From contig OY783191.1 in the NCBI GenBank assembly GCA_963678675.1, forward strand, positions 19,905,111 to 19,969,110: DNA of 64,000 nucleotides, written 5' to 3'. Source of the stretch: Xiphydria camelus (taxonomy: Eukaryota > Arthropoda > Insecta > Hymenoptera > Xiphydriidae). Made by a program: the position numbers and the translations under genes. Below the pieces are notes generated by a model that did not search any database, was not told where the DNA came from, and was given only the letters and a program-made list of their open reading frames with translations. This document shows positions 12,304 through 22,524 of this stretch, piece by piece; positions within the stretch are counted from its first letter, which is position 1, and the number at the start of each line of letters is the position of its first letter.

Positions 12304-12529
12304 CTCATTAAATTTTTTAAAATAATTTGATACTTTCTTTTTCAAAACAGTAGCGATTATGATAATTAATCATTCATTATTTATGGAACAATTCAGTACA
12401 ATTTGCACTGTTTGAAACATCATTATAATATCAATTTTGTTATTTTCTAATTTAAAAATGTTGCTATCAGGGTTTGGAATCAATTAATTGTAAATATACA
12501 ACCGCATATGCGCAGATCAAAATTTGCAA

Positions 12530-12676
12530 CTAAGTAGTTACAAATTTCTTTCTGCGAACAAACCTATTATTATATCAATTTTGTTATTTTATAATTTAAA
12601 AATTGACTAAGTAGTTACAAATTGCTTTCTGCGAACAAACCTATTATTATATCAATTTTGTTATTTTATAATTTAA
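12530..12676. repeat. Tandem duplication, about 79-base unit
   Basis: The phrase TTCTGCGAACAAACCTATTA with flanking AAGTAGTTACAAATT and TCAATTTTGTTATTTTATAA occurs twice in a row. Very AT-rich. Confidence 0.6.
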
Positions 12677-12925
12677 ACATTTTCTGAAGACAGTGCATTC
12701 ACGGTCGGTAAATTTACGAAGTATCCACGTCGTAAAGGCACCGTGACTGCACTGAGTGTAAACACTGTGTCTTCACGGCGTGAACCACTAATAGTCAGGG
12801 AGGCAGCGACTTTATTATGGTGGTCATTTTCCCAAAGCTGATTTTCATTCACATGATAGAGTTCATACTGTGTGTGAGCGAAATGCTTGTCAGCTGCCGC
12901 ACCGCCGCGGCGGTGGGGGTGAATA

Positions 12926-14559
12926 CAGTAGAGCCTCAAACACGTTAAAAAAATAGAAAAATAAAGTGATTTCCCCAAAGTTGAATTTTTGTTTATAGTT
13001 TATTTACATAATGTAATTATAAAAAATCGTAGTCATCTGAACATATTTCGGGGGGAAATGTGTCAAAATATGTCAGCTTACGTATATTTGCGCAATACAG
13101 ACGCCACGCAAACTAATACCACCATACTTTAAATTAAGTTATGTGATTGCTAATTCATTATATTTTATGAAAAACATCGTCAGCTAGGTGTATGGTGGGG
13201 GTCAGTCCGTCAGCTGGAACAATAAACATGCAGCGCGTCGGCTAAAGAGGCTGCGCATTTATAATTTCAGCCGACGACTTTTCCCCCGCAATTGAGCCAG
13301 CTGATTTTTATTTATATCTAGTACGCGCGAGTAATAATGGTTCGTGTAATCAAATTTCAGCTGTGGTAATATAAAGAAACATGACATTTATTGCTACAAA
13401 AGAGTCTATCTTCCTTGAAATTTTAATGGCGATAATAATTATTATTGCAGTTAATTATGCTATTTATTATTATCCAACTATTTAATAATATTTGTTAGAA
13501 ATCAATAAGTTATAGAAAGCAATAGAAGATTTATTGTATAGAAGGCGATATTCATGAATGTAAGAGTAAATATCTAAAAGCCATGCCGTACAGCTGAAGT
13601 GCGGATCTCTGGTAGATAAATATAAGTAAATATTAGAAATCTATGCGTTGCAGTTGGAGTGAGGTCCTCTGAGTTTTCCGAGATAAACAAGGCAAACAGT
13701 ATTAGTTGCAATTATTTTTCCGCAACAAATTATTTCAGAAATATACTAAATACTTATGCTGAACACTAGAGGAACATGTATGGTATATTAGATGCGATTT
13801 TCATAATATATTTATAAAAAATTGTATAAAAATATTATTCGAGATTAAGTGCTTTCATAATGATTTACAAATTGTTTTCCTGTAAGATTTTAATTTTGTG
13901 AGTTAATAGAGTTTAGCTTTGAGGTACAGATTTCAAATAAATATCATATTATTGTATTTTTTATAGGCGAAATCCAAGAAGAGTCAGAAGAAAAAATAAG
14001 TGTGACTGATTCAGGCCACGAAGAATTTGATAAAGATGAAAAAGATACTAATAGCGGTGAATCAACTGCAACAGAGGATGAATAAACGAGGAAATGAGGA
14101 AAAAATGTTCCAGTTTCCATTTTTATTTTTTTAAATTACTGTACGTGTTATTTAGATGTAATTCCAGTTACTGCAATGCATAAAATAGTTGTTAAACAAT
14201 CTCGTATTTTGATTAATAGTTTATAAAACCTGTCCCTTTGATGGGTTTTATAAACTATTTGGGCCGATCATCGTTTAGAGAAATTTACGTACAAATTTGA
14301 TTGAACGAACCAGTATAATTTGTATTAAATATAAATAAAACTCAGCTAGCTGAATTGGGAGGAAAAGTCGATAAAGGCGCAACCTCTTTAGCTGGCGCAC
14401 TGCATGTTTATTGTTCCAGCTGACACATTTCCCCCCGAAATATGTTCAGCTGACTACGATTTTTTATAATTACATAACGTAAATAAACCATAAACAAAAA
14501 TTCAACTTTGGGGAAATCACTTAATTTTTCTAGCTTTTTACGCGTTTGAGGCTCTACTG
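12926..14559. mobile_element. pogo/Tigger-like DNA transposon, internally deleted
   Basis: Ends are CAGTAGAGCCTCAAACACGT at the left and its inverted match at the right (about 160-base arms with some mismatches). TA lies immediately outside at 12924-12925 and 14560-14561. It is inserted inside an older palindromic repeat whose halves lie at about 12690-12923 and 14562-14745. A last coding exon remains at 13967-14085. Confidence 0.7.
13967..14085 (+). pseudogene. Acidic C-terminal exon of a transposase
   Basis: A splice acceptor (TTTTATAG) at 13966 opens a frame that runs to a TAA at 14083-14085. It encodes about 39 residues, strongly acidic (EEFDKDEKDTN, STATEDE at the end). Acidic tails like this are common at the C-terminus of pogo/Tigger-type transposases, and the surrounding terminal repeats support that class. 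No upstream exon is recognised, so it is a leftover. Entry phase is 2. Confidence 0.5.
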
Positions 14560-14748
14560 TACTCACTCCCAATGCCGATATGGCAGCTGACGGCCATTTC
14601 TCTCACACACAGCATGGAATCTATCATGTACATGAAAATCAGCCTTGGTGAAATGACCTTCATGAGAATGTCGCTGCTCCCCGGACTATATGCACTCGAA
14701 TGCACCGCGTCAAAGCAGTGTGCAGTCACGGTGGAGCCACTTTGCTAT

Positions 14749-14770
14749 CGGGGGGGGGGGGGGGGGGGGG
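14749..14770 (+). repeat. Poly(G) run of 22
   Basis: An uninterrupted run of 22 G. It is G-quadruplex-prone and its exact length is unreliable in any assembly. Confidence 0.9.
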
Positions 14771-14947
14771 AGACGCGAAAGACACTCAGCCGCAAAGTTA
14801 TCCATCGCAATTTTCGTTACCGACCGTAGTGAAGGGTTGGAACTAATTTGAAAATGTGCAAACTTTTGAAACCATACCTACATTAACCAAATTCCTTTAA
14901 AATGAGATTTGTCCTTTAGATATCGACTAAAAAATAATCAATTAATA

Positions 14948-16008
14948 ACAGTCACACAAAAAAAAGTGGGCTATATACTTTTGATGCAATATATGTTATT
15001 CATAGTAATTTTGCCTCCTGATCACGATTCCGGGGTGTCAAAATTTGGCTATCACGTCACATTTTTTTTAATCTCAAAAATCCAGCCAAAGATCATGATT
15101 TTCAAAAAGTTAATGGACTTAAACCAAATGCGGTATAGGGGGGTTTTTTGGGTCGCTGATCACGAATCTGAAGTCGGATTTCAAAAATTCAAGATGGCGA
15201 ATCCAGTATTGAGAACGAGATTTTCGAAAACCGACGGATTCATGTCAAATTTGATATAGGAGGGTTTTTTGGGTCGCTGATCACGAATCTGGTCAGATTT
15301 AAAAAATTCAAGATGGTGAACCCAATATGGCGGACGAGATTTTCGAAAATCGACGGATTCATGCCAAATTTGGTATAGGAGGGTTTTTTGGGTCGCTGAT
15401 AACGAATATGAGGTTATATTTACAAAAATTCAAAATTTTACAAAATCTTATCCGCCATATTGGATCCGCAATCTTGAAATTTTTAAATCTGTCTTCAGAT
15501 TCATGATCAGCGACCCGATTTTCGAAAATCGACACATTCATACCAAGTTTGATATAGGGGTTTTTTTTCAGTCGCTGATGACCAATATAGTTATATTTAC
15601 AAAAATTCAAAATTTTCGAAAATCTTGTCCGCTATATTGGATCCGCCATCTTGAATTTTTTAAATCTGACTTCAGATTCATGATCAGCGATTCAAAAAAC
15701 CTTTTATACCAAATTTGGCATGAATCCGTCGATTTTAAAAAATCTCATCCGCCATATTGGATCCGCCATCTTGAATTTTTCAAATCTGACTTCAGATTCG
15801 TGATGAGCTACCCAAAAAACCCCCTATAGCGAATTTGGTTTAAGTCCATTAACTTTTTGAAAATCATGATCTCTTGTTGGTTTTTTGAGATTTAAAAAAA
15901 TGTGACGTGCTGGATAAATTTTGACACCGGATTCATGATCAGGAGGCAACATTACTACGGATAACATATCGCATCAAATGTATACCCCACTTTTTTTTGT
16001 GTGACTGT
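14948..16008. mobile_element. Foldback element built from a ~120-base satellite
   Basis: The ends are inverted (ACAGTCACACAAAAAAAAGT and its complement), and the arms are about 500 bases. The inner arms consist of ~120-base units (GGGTCGCTGATCACGAATCT / ATATTGGATCCGCCATCTTG), forward near 15141, 15262 and 15381 and reversed near 15503-15800. The same unit forms arrays at 25011-25395 and, diverged, at 43065-43440. Confidence 0.8.
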
Positions 16009-16532
16009 ATGGTAATTAATGCACTAATTAGATATTGTGGTATATTCAAATAAAAATTATTGGTCATCGTTCATTAAATTATTAAGGTATATCTATTTTA
16101 TTTCATAAATAACAATGACCGTTGCCGATAAGCCTGAAAAAAGATTAATATTTATTTTCAGCACGGATAACTAAAATATGGAAATTAAAAAATCGAAAAA
16201 AAATTATATCTCATTATCTACTCAGGCTTAAAAGTTGTGGAATGAATGACAGTTTTTTACAACAAATTTTAAAGAAAATCAATCAGTAGGGGAGAGGGCC
16301 ATCTCGTGAGAGGTTGCCAATGTAGTTCATGTATAGGTATACGTATTTAATGTAGTATGTATATGTATACAGAGAGGGTGACATTTTGAAAACTTGCCAC
16401 CCCAATATCTCAGAAAGTTACAGATTTTCTTAAAAAAAATACGGTTTCGGCAGTGGAGAGGGGGAACCAAACTGACATAATCGGAGACGCACCCACTCCA
16501 ACCCGCTTAGGGGTAGACCCTCCAGCTTTGTA

Positions 16533-17051
16533 ATCTTAAATAGCAACCCCCCATGTATGATACAGCGTTGGAAAGCTCTTTAAAAATGCTTTACAACAAC
16601 ACCATATTTTGGTAGGTACCTTTCGATGAGAAGTTTTTGCGAAAATCGAGAAAGAAACTGCTAGAAGTAAGTGTTATCAATTTATTTATTAAAGGTCAAT
16701 TATGTTACAATAAATTTTCGAAGTGATTTCCTTCACCTGATCTTACTCCCTGCGATTTCTTCTTATGGGGACATCTGAAATCTGTTGTTTTTCAAACTCA
16801 ACCAGCAAGCATTAACCAACTGAAACAGAGAATTACGCAAGAATGTCGCAAAATTTCAAGAACAACATTTGAAAGGTTTGAAAAATCAATGGAAATCATT
16901 TCGAAAATTTATTGTAACGTAATTGACCTTTAATAAATCAATTGACAATATATTTCTGGTACTTTCAAAAGGTACCAAAATTTGGTATTGTTGTAAAGCA
17001 TTTTTAAAGAGCTTTCCAACGCTGTATCCCACATGGGGGATTGCTATTTAA
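16533..17051. repeat. Palindromic mariner-derived MITE core
   Basis: Sequence from TTAAATAGCAACCCCCCAT through GGAAAGCTCTTTAAAAATGC returns inverted at about 16969-17051. The centre is a transposase fragment whose own end (AAATTTATTGTAACGTAATT) is also inverted at about 16692-16733. Confidence 0.7.
16733..16933 (+). pseudogene. mariner/Tc1-type transposase C-terminal fragment
   Basis: A 66-codon open frame begins SPDLTPCDFFLWGHLKS and ends with a TAA. The SPDLTPxDFFLWG motif is the hallmark around the third catalytic acidic residue of mariner-family DDE transposases, followed by the usual C-terminal helix region. No start codon and no upstream DD residues are present. It forms the loop of a palindrome, so it is a captured end of a mother element rather than a gene. 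Confidence 0.75.
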
Positions 17052-17411
17052 GGGGTTACATGGGTTTCACGGCTTCAAAAAATTGAATTTTTTGATGTGT
17101 AAACATCTATTACGGTGGTATGAGGGTAAACCTCGGGAAACGGGACGGAAATGTGAAACCGGATGTGATTAGTGCGCAGTGATTCGTGCGCAGCTACTTC
17201 AGCGCTTGCGGCCTAAGGTGGCATTCCATTTTGATGTCGATGATCTCGATATAGTAAATCGCTATACAACCTAGTAATAGCGCAGCTAGCATTGGTGACG
17301 CACACAAGCCTAGTCACTTTCTCCTAGCTTCCCCACGCGCTCCGTAAACAGCTAACACTTCTATATCTGTCTAAATAATCTATATATACCGTAATACCGT
17401 ATACCGCACGT

Positions 17412-17539
17412 CCCGTAAGAAACGCAACAAGCGACATTTTTCTTCGGCAGCATTTGCCGACGGTATTTGAGTCTTTTACATGTGCACCGTTGGCAAATAC
17501 TGCCGAAGGTAAATGTCGCTTGTTGCGTTTCTTACGGGA
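17412..17539. repeat. Hairpin CCCGTAAGAAACGCAACAAG
   Basis: Arms of about 55 bases pair across a short centre containing two versions of GGCA(A)ATACTGCCG. It sits just before three palindromic MITEs. Confidence 0.7.
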
Positions 17540-17540
17540 T

Positions 17541-17887
17541 ACCGTATGTCCCACTCTGTGCATATTGGCCAGTTTGAAATTACCTTCGGGCAGGCTTGGT
17601 CGGTACTCGAGTCATTTAATACCGGTAAAAGTCGAGTCGGTAGTTAGAGTAGGTACCAATTCGGGTGATCGAAGCGTCTAACCTCGAAATTGTGAATTTG
17701 TGAATAATGGTGAGTAACTTCCATTATTCACAAATTCATAATTTCGAGGTTAGACGCTTCGAACTCTCGAATTGACACCAACTCTAACTACTGACTCGAC
17801 TTCTACCGGTATTAAATGACTCGAGTACCGACCAAGCCTGCCCGAAAGTAATTTCAAACTGGCCAATACAGAGTGGGACATACGGTA
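17541..17887. mobile_element. Palindromic MITE, family TACCGTATGTCC, copy 3
   Basis: Same ends and arms as 8714-9057, with a few differences (GTGCATATTGGCC insertion near the left end). Confidence 0.85.
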
Positions 17888-17892
17888 TGCGG

Positions 17893-18157
17893 TACCGTAT
17901 GTTCGTCTCTGTAATGGCCAGTTTGAAAGTTACCTTCGGATAGGCTTGGTGGGTAATAGAGACATTTATACCGTAATTATAATTATTTTCGTAATTTCCA
18001 TTATTCACAAATTCACAATTTCGAGGTTAGCCTCTTCGATATCCCGAATTGACATCAACTCTAACTGCCGACTCGACTTCTACCGTATTAAATGACTCGA
18101 GTACCGACCAAGCCTATCCGAAGGTAACTTTCAAACTGGCCACTATAGAGACGGTAT
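17893..18157. mobile_element. Palindromic MITE, family TACCGTATGTCC, copy 4 (short variant)
   Basis: Starts TACCGTATGTTCGTCTCTG and ends GAGACGGTA. It is shortened in the left arm, where ATAATTATAATTATTTTCGT replaces part of the usual sequence. Confidence 0.7.
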
Positions 18158-18500
18158 ACCGTATGTCCCGTCCAGAACCGCACAGTTACAGGGACCTTGA
18201 AATTTACCTTCGGCCGGGCTTGGTCGGTATTCGAGCAATTTTTACCAGTAGAAGTCGAGTCGGTAGTTAGAGTTGGTGTCAATTCGGGAGATCGAAGCGT
18301 CTAACCTTGAAATCGTGGATTTGTGAATTATGGTGAGTAATTTACATTATTCACAAATTCATGATTTCGAGGTTAGACGCTTCGATCTCCCGAATTGACA
18401 CCAACTCTAACTACCGACTCGACTTCTACCGGTAAAAATTACTCGAATTCGCCACGACCCCCAAGTCCGGCCGAAGGTAAATTTCAAGGTCATATGGACA
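18155..18500. mobile_element. Palindromic MITE, family TACCGTATGTCC, copy 5
   Basis: The left arm runs from CTTGAAATTTACCTTCGGCC; the right arm ends GGTAAATTTCAAGG, followed by degenerate CATACGGACATC repeats to about 18530. Confidence 0.7.
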
Positions 18501-18755
18501 TCGGTCATACGGACATCAACATACGGACATCGGTTATCGAAATAATCGATCTGAACTTGCTGACGACGCCAACGCGGATGACTACGCATGCGCATTCACG
18601 CTTCTCCGTTGATTCTATTGGACGAGGAGACCCACGGGGGTGCTCGTGCAAAACTCGCAATTTTGCTATGGTCTGATTGATCGCGGACATACGGTACATA
18701 TAAATTTGTGCAATATATGTCGCATATGCAACTAGATTAGATTCTAAGGCCGTAC

Positions 18756-18910
18756 AACCTTCAAGGGTTACTAGATTTTATAGCGGTAAAATTCAAGTAT
18801 TCTATACTAATTTAGGAATGCTATTCTATTGAGAAATAACGAGCGGATAAATGGAATTCGACACAACGGTTCGCACCGTTTAATAGTATCTCAGTCATAA
18901 ATACCTCGCC
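18756..18910. repeat. Dispersed repeat shared with 30.7 and 32.0 kb
   Basis: GGTTACTAGATTTTATAGCGG resembles the inverse of 31975-32070. GACACAACGGTTCGCACCGT with CAGTCATAAATAC is shared with the palindromes at 30.5-31.0, 51.4-52.0 and 52.4-52.8 kb. Confidence 0.5.
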
Positions 18911-19094
18911 AATCCTTAGCTAATCCTAAGTTCTCCGAAACGGCATATTGCGGGAATGTAAACTGCGAACACCACGATTTATACCTTTCCTGAAAATCAA
19001 TTATCGGGCGGATCGTCGCGAGCCATCTAATGCAGTACCCGGCTTATCCAGGTACGAGAGAAAAAAAACAAAACGAGTCTGCTAGTACTCGAGC

Positions 19095-19708
19095 CACTGA
19101 TGTGTAAGCATCTCGTGAGCGGTAACTATGGAACGGAAATGTGATTGGGATTTGTGAATATTGGTATCTGTAATCGAAGCAATTTCAAACAATTTTAAAT
19201 CTTATAACTGTAGAAAAATATTTTTCATTTTCATTTTCATTTAATAATGCCGCGCTTATGATAGCTAAAATAAATAAGTGTATCGGAGTAGAGCCGATCG
19301 ACGGGGAGTTACTCTGACTCACTTACTGTACATGGCGAACATCACTTTCATACAACATTGTTCTGCCAGATGTTTACACATCAATTACAAGTTAGAATGA
19401 CTAATTGATGTGTAAATATCTGGCAGAACAATGTTGTATGGAAGTGGTGTTCGCCATGTACAGTAAGTGAGTCGGAGTAACTCCTCGTCGATCGGCTCTA
19501 CTCCGATTCACTTATTTATTTTAGCTATCATAAGCCGATTGTGTCAAGCGCGGCATTATTAAATGAAAATGAAAATGAAAAATATTTTTCCACAGTTATA
19601 AGATTTTAAATTGTTTGAAATTGCTTCGATTACAGATACCAATATTCACAAATCCCAATCACAGTTCCGTTCCATAGTTTCCGCTCACGAGATGTTTACA
19701 CATCAGTG
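19095..19708. mobile_element. Near-perfect palindrome, about 300-base arms
   Basis: From CACTGATGTGTAAGCATCTC to its reverse complement, centred near 19400. The arms include TACTGTACATGGCGAACA and GCCGATCGACG. It is non-coding and lies inside the TTAA-flanked element. Confidence 0.85.
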
Positions 19709-20862
19709 TCTCGCGAGTACTATTTTTATTGTCTTATTAATTTCTACAACATCTCTAGAATATTGTCCTAAATTTTCAAGTCGATCCGAGTAATAGTTTC
19801 GGAGATACAGCCTTGGGAAGTTGCGTGCTCAAGGCCAGCGAGGCTCAGCGCGCCGCAGGTATATCGCGTTTTTCTCGAAACTGTGTTTTCAAAGTCGATT
19901 GTCAAGATTTCTCGAGAACTACTCAACCGATCTTGATGAAATTTTACACAGGTCTTCCAGATACAATTCACAAGGACTTGGACGAAGGATGTTTTTCTTC
20001 AATTACAGCTATTATTTAAAAAACAAATGTAGAGCAAATTTCACCGAAATTTGCATTTTTTTGTCAAAAGGTCTGCCAAAAATCCAATTTTCACTTTTGT
20101 TTTCCTTCGTCCAAGTTCTAGTTTATGGTCTTAACTAAAACACGTATTTTTTTTTCACTTCAAATGATCCTGTCATGAGTTTTGCTGTCAACGCGGACGC
20201 ACCTTTTTTCCGAGGGGTCACCGGAAATGACGTTGCAATGGCGGAGTTTTAAATATTTTTCTACGAAAATTTCAGAAATTCTTTGACAAATGTGTATGTT
20301 TAAGACAATAAACAGTTTAAATGAAATATTTTATTTTTTATATGAAAAAAAATTGTTGAAAATAGGCCGTTTTTTCCCCGAGTAAACCCATGTAACCCCT
20401 TAAGATTACAAAGGTGGGGGGGGGGCTACCCCTAAGGGGGTTGGAGGGGGCGCGAGTCCGATTATGTCATTTTGGTTCCCCCTCTCCACTGCCGAAACTG
20501 TATTTCTTTTAGAAAATCTGTAACTTTCTGAGATACTGGGGTGGCAAGTTTTCAAAATGTCACCCTCTCTGTATACATATACATACTAAATACTTTAAAT
20601 ACGTATACCTATACATGAACTACATTTGCAACCTCTCACGAGATGGCGGTGTTATTGGTCGAAAATTTTGCATGAAAACTGCAAGTGGCCACTGTACCTG
20701 CATGGCCACTATCCCAGCCTCTCCCTTACTGATTGATTTTCTTAAAAATTTGTAAAAAATTCATACTGAAGTTCCATTTATAACGAATTTCAAAAATTAC
20801 TTTTATTTATTTTTTATTAATAATCTACTGAAAAGGTGGCCACTGTACCAGTCTCTCCCCTA

Positions 20863-21173
20863 CGTGTTTTTTGTAAATCAATCATTTATATTTAAAACTT
20901 GAAAATCTTATAGAAATACGGTTTGAAACATTTTTTCGATTTTTTTATCAAAAGTACGTTTAAAAAGAAAAAATTCAAAAAAATGTCCCATTTGACCCAT
21001 TTTTCGCAGTTATGGACGTTTAAAAAAAAGTAACGTAATTTTTGAAAAATCGATCTTGAAAAATTGAAAAAAATCATGGGAGCCTCTTTCAACCAATACC
21101 TACTAAAACAAAAAATTTTCAAAAAAATCGGAGTAAAAGCTAAATGGTGTCCGATTTAGCGTAGAACGCCCCA
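20863..21173. mobile_element. Foldback/MITE arm with TGGGGCGTTC terminus (right)
   Basis: The inverted counterpart of 7567-8600, ending GAACGCCCCA then TA. It carries the uninterrupted version of the site where the solo LTR inserted in the left arm. Confidence 0.7.
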
Positions 21174-21237
21174 TATGTATGACTATTTCCAGCTGTTTTC
21201 TCATATTCTCGGATTATACTGTTAGAACAAATGTATA

Positions 21238-21486
21238 CAGTAAAACCTCGTTTATTGCAAGTCCCTCGAATCGTATGCCTCTCGTTTATCGAAACTCGAG
21301 AGGGCCCCCCACCCCGCTTCTCGACTCAAGGCGAGTTCGCACTGGTCGCTCGTGATTGACTACCGGTGGGAGTCGGAAGGGTTGCAACAACCATGCGCGG
21401 TGGAAGTCGGAGGGGTTCCAATGAACGAGACTTCCTTTCTTTCTGCCTTGCAATAAGTGAAAGTTGCGATAAACGAGGTTTTACTG
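21238..21486. mobile_element. Tigger/pogo-type MITE
   Basis: Ends CAGTAAAACCTCGTTTAT and the inverted ATAAACGAGGTTTTACTG, with TA on both sides (21236-21237 and 21487-21488). It is 249 bases with a GC-rich interior and no coding sequence. Confidence 0.85.
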
Positions 21487-21489
21487 TAT

Positions 21490-22100
21490 ACCTAAAATGG
21501 GCAAACTGATGAAGTTGAAAATTATCTATATCTGTGATTCTTGCTTGAGAAAGTAATTTTTCTAATTTTGCTACTAATTCTCATTATAATTAACATTCGC
21601 TGGATACATTTGATCATTTCCGTATCAATATTCCATAAAAGATTCAATTCATTCAGTTATTTCCTATGTCTTTCATTTTGCGCACAATTACCCGACACAC
21701 GAGAAATTTTTCACTTTTGCATTGTTGTCCTTGCAAAATACGACATCAGCTGATGAAAGTTTATTCAATATGAAGATGTCTTATATTGAATCCAACTCCA
21801 AAAATCACTTCACGGCAATGTACGTGTATTTTCCTTAAGGTAGTATGATCACTCTCCAAAGTGATCGTTGAGTGTCCGTAAAAAAAATATTTAAAAATTC
21901 ATCAAAAAACTATGATTTATAATTGAAAATTCTCTTTGTAAATTATAAAATTTATGACTAAGAATTAGTCGATTATTTTTATTATTTTTCACTTATTATT
22001 CAAATAATGTGCCTCCTTTGACTAGCGTCTTTTTATGTGTGGCAACGCTGTAAACTTCGAAATATTTTCCTCTCAATAACATGAGCGCCATAACGTAAAT
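21490..22100. other. No recognised gene
   Basis: AT-rich. A CCTTAAGGTAGTATG phrase near 21834 is the inverse of sequence next to the TTAA end at 33856, so transposon debris is likely. Confidence 0.45.
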
Positions 22101-22183
22101 ATGGGGCATTCCATGTCAATTTTTAGTAGTAGAAACTTTCGGGTCTCCGATTTAGTTGTTGATTTTTTTTCAAGTATCTTTAA

Positions 22184-22230
22184 CCCTTAAAGGACACTCC
22201 GGGTCTAGATGACCCGGGCTAAAATTCACG
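22184..22230. mobile_element. piggyBac-like terminus
   Basis: TTAA (22180-22183) followed by CCCTTAAAGGACACTCCGGG and a small palindrome GGGTCTAGATGACCC. A TTAA plus CCC start is the piggyBac signature. The matching right end was not found, although a piggyBac C-terminal fragment lies at 25700. Confidence 0.5.
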
Positions 22231-22524
22231 CCTCGATTTATTATCTTAAAACGCCGAAATCGATCACTGTGGTTCCATCTGTCGGTAGTCCGAAGCTTCC
22301 TCTTTACGACACACAGTGCTTCATCCAGTGGACAAAAATTAGATTTTTACTTACGCGATATAGAAAAACTAATTCGTTGAAATCAAAAAGTAATGTCCCT
22401 TATACCCACACCTATCCGTTTTTGATCAACTGAACCACCGTTGCCATGCAAATAAATAAAGAAAGACGCGTCACAGCGTAAACATTCTCGTCTCAACAGA
22501 ATTACAAACTTCTTTTTAGACATT

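Larger units (their letters stand above)
17052..20399. mobile_element. TTAA-flanked DNA transposon (Kolobok- or piggyBac-type), non-autonomous
   Basis: Ends are GGGGTTACATGGGTTT and the inverted AAACCCATGTAACCCC, with TTAA on both sides (17048-17051 and 20400-20403). The other arm of the host palindrome (CTTTGTAATCTTAAATAGCA near 16520) preserves the empty site with a single TTAA. A GGGG start with TTAA favours Kolobok over piggyBac (inference). The interior is filled by other palindromic MITEs and no transposase is seen. Confidence 0.75.
16285..20721. mobile_element. TA-flanked palindromic element (GGGGAGAGGG ends), enlarged by an insertion
   Basis: The left end is TA then GGGGAGAGGGCCATCTCG; the right end is CCTCTCCCT then TA. 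The arms (CTCGTGAGAGGTTGC, TGACATTTTGAAAACTTGCC and onward) match in inverted order to 20557-20650 and 20404-20573. Without the TTAA-flanked element inside it, the original would be about 1.1 kb. It lies within the right arm of the TGGGGCGTTC foldback. Another GGGGAGAG terminus at 20860 suggests a further related insertion. Confidence 0.6.
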
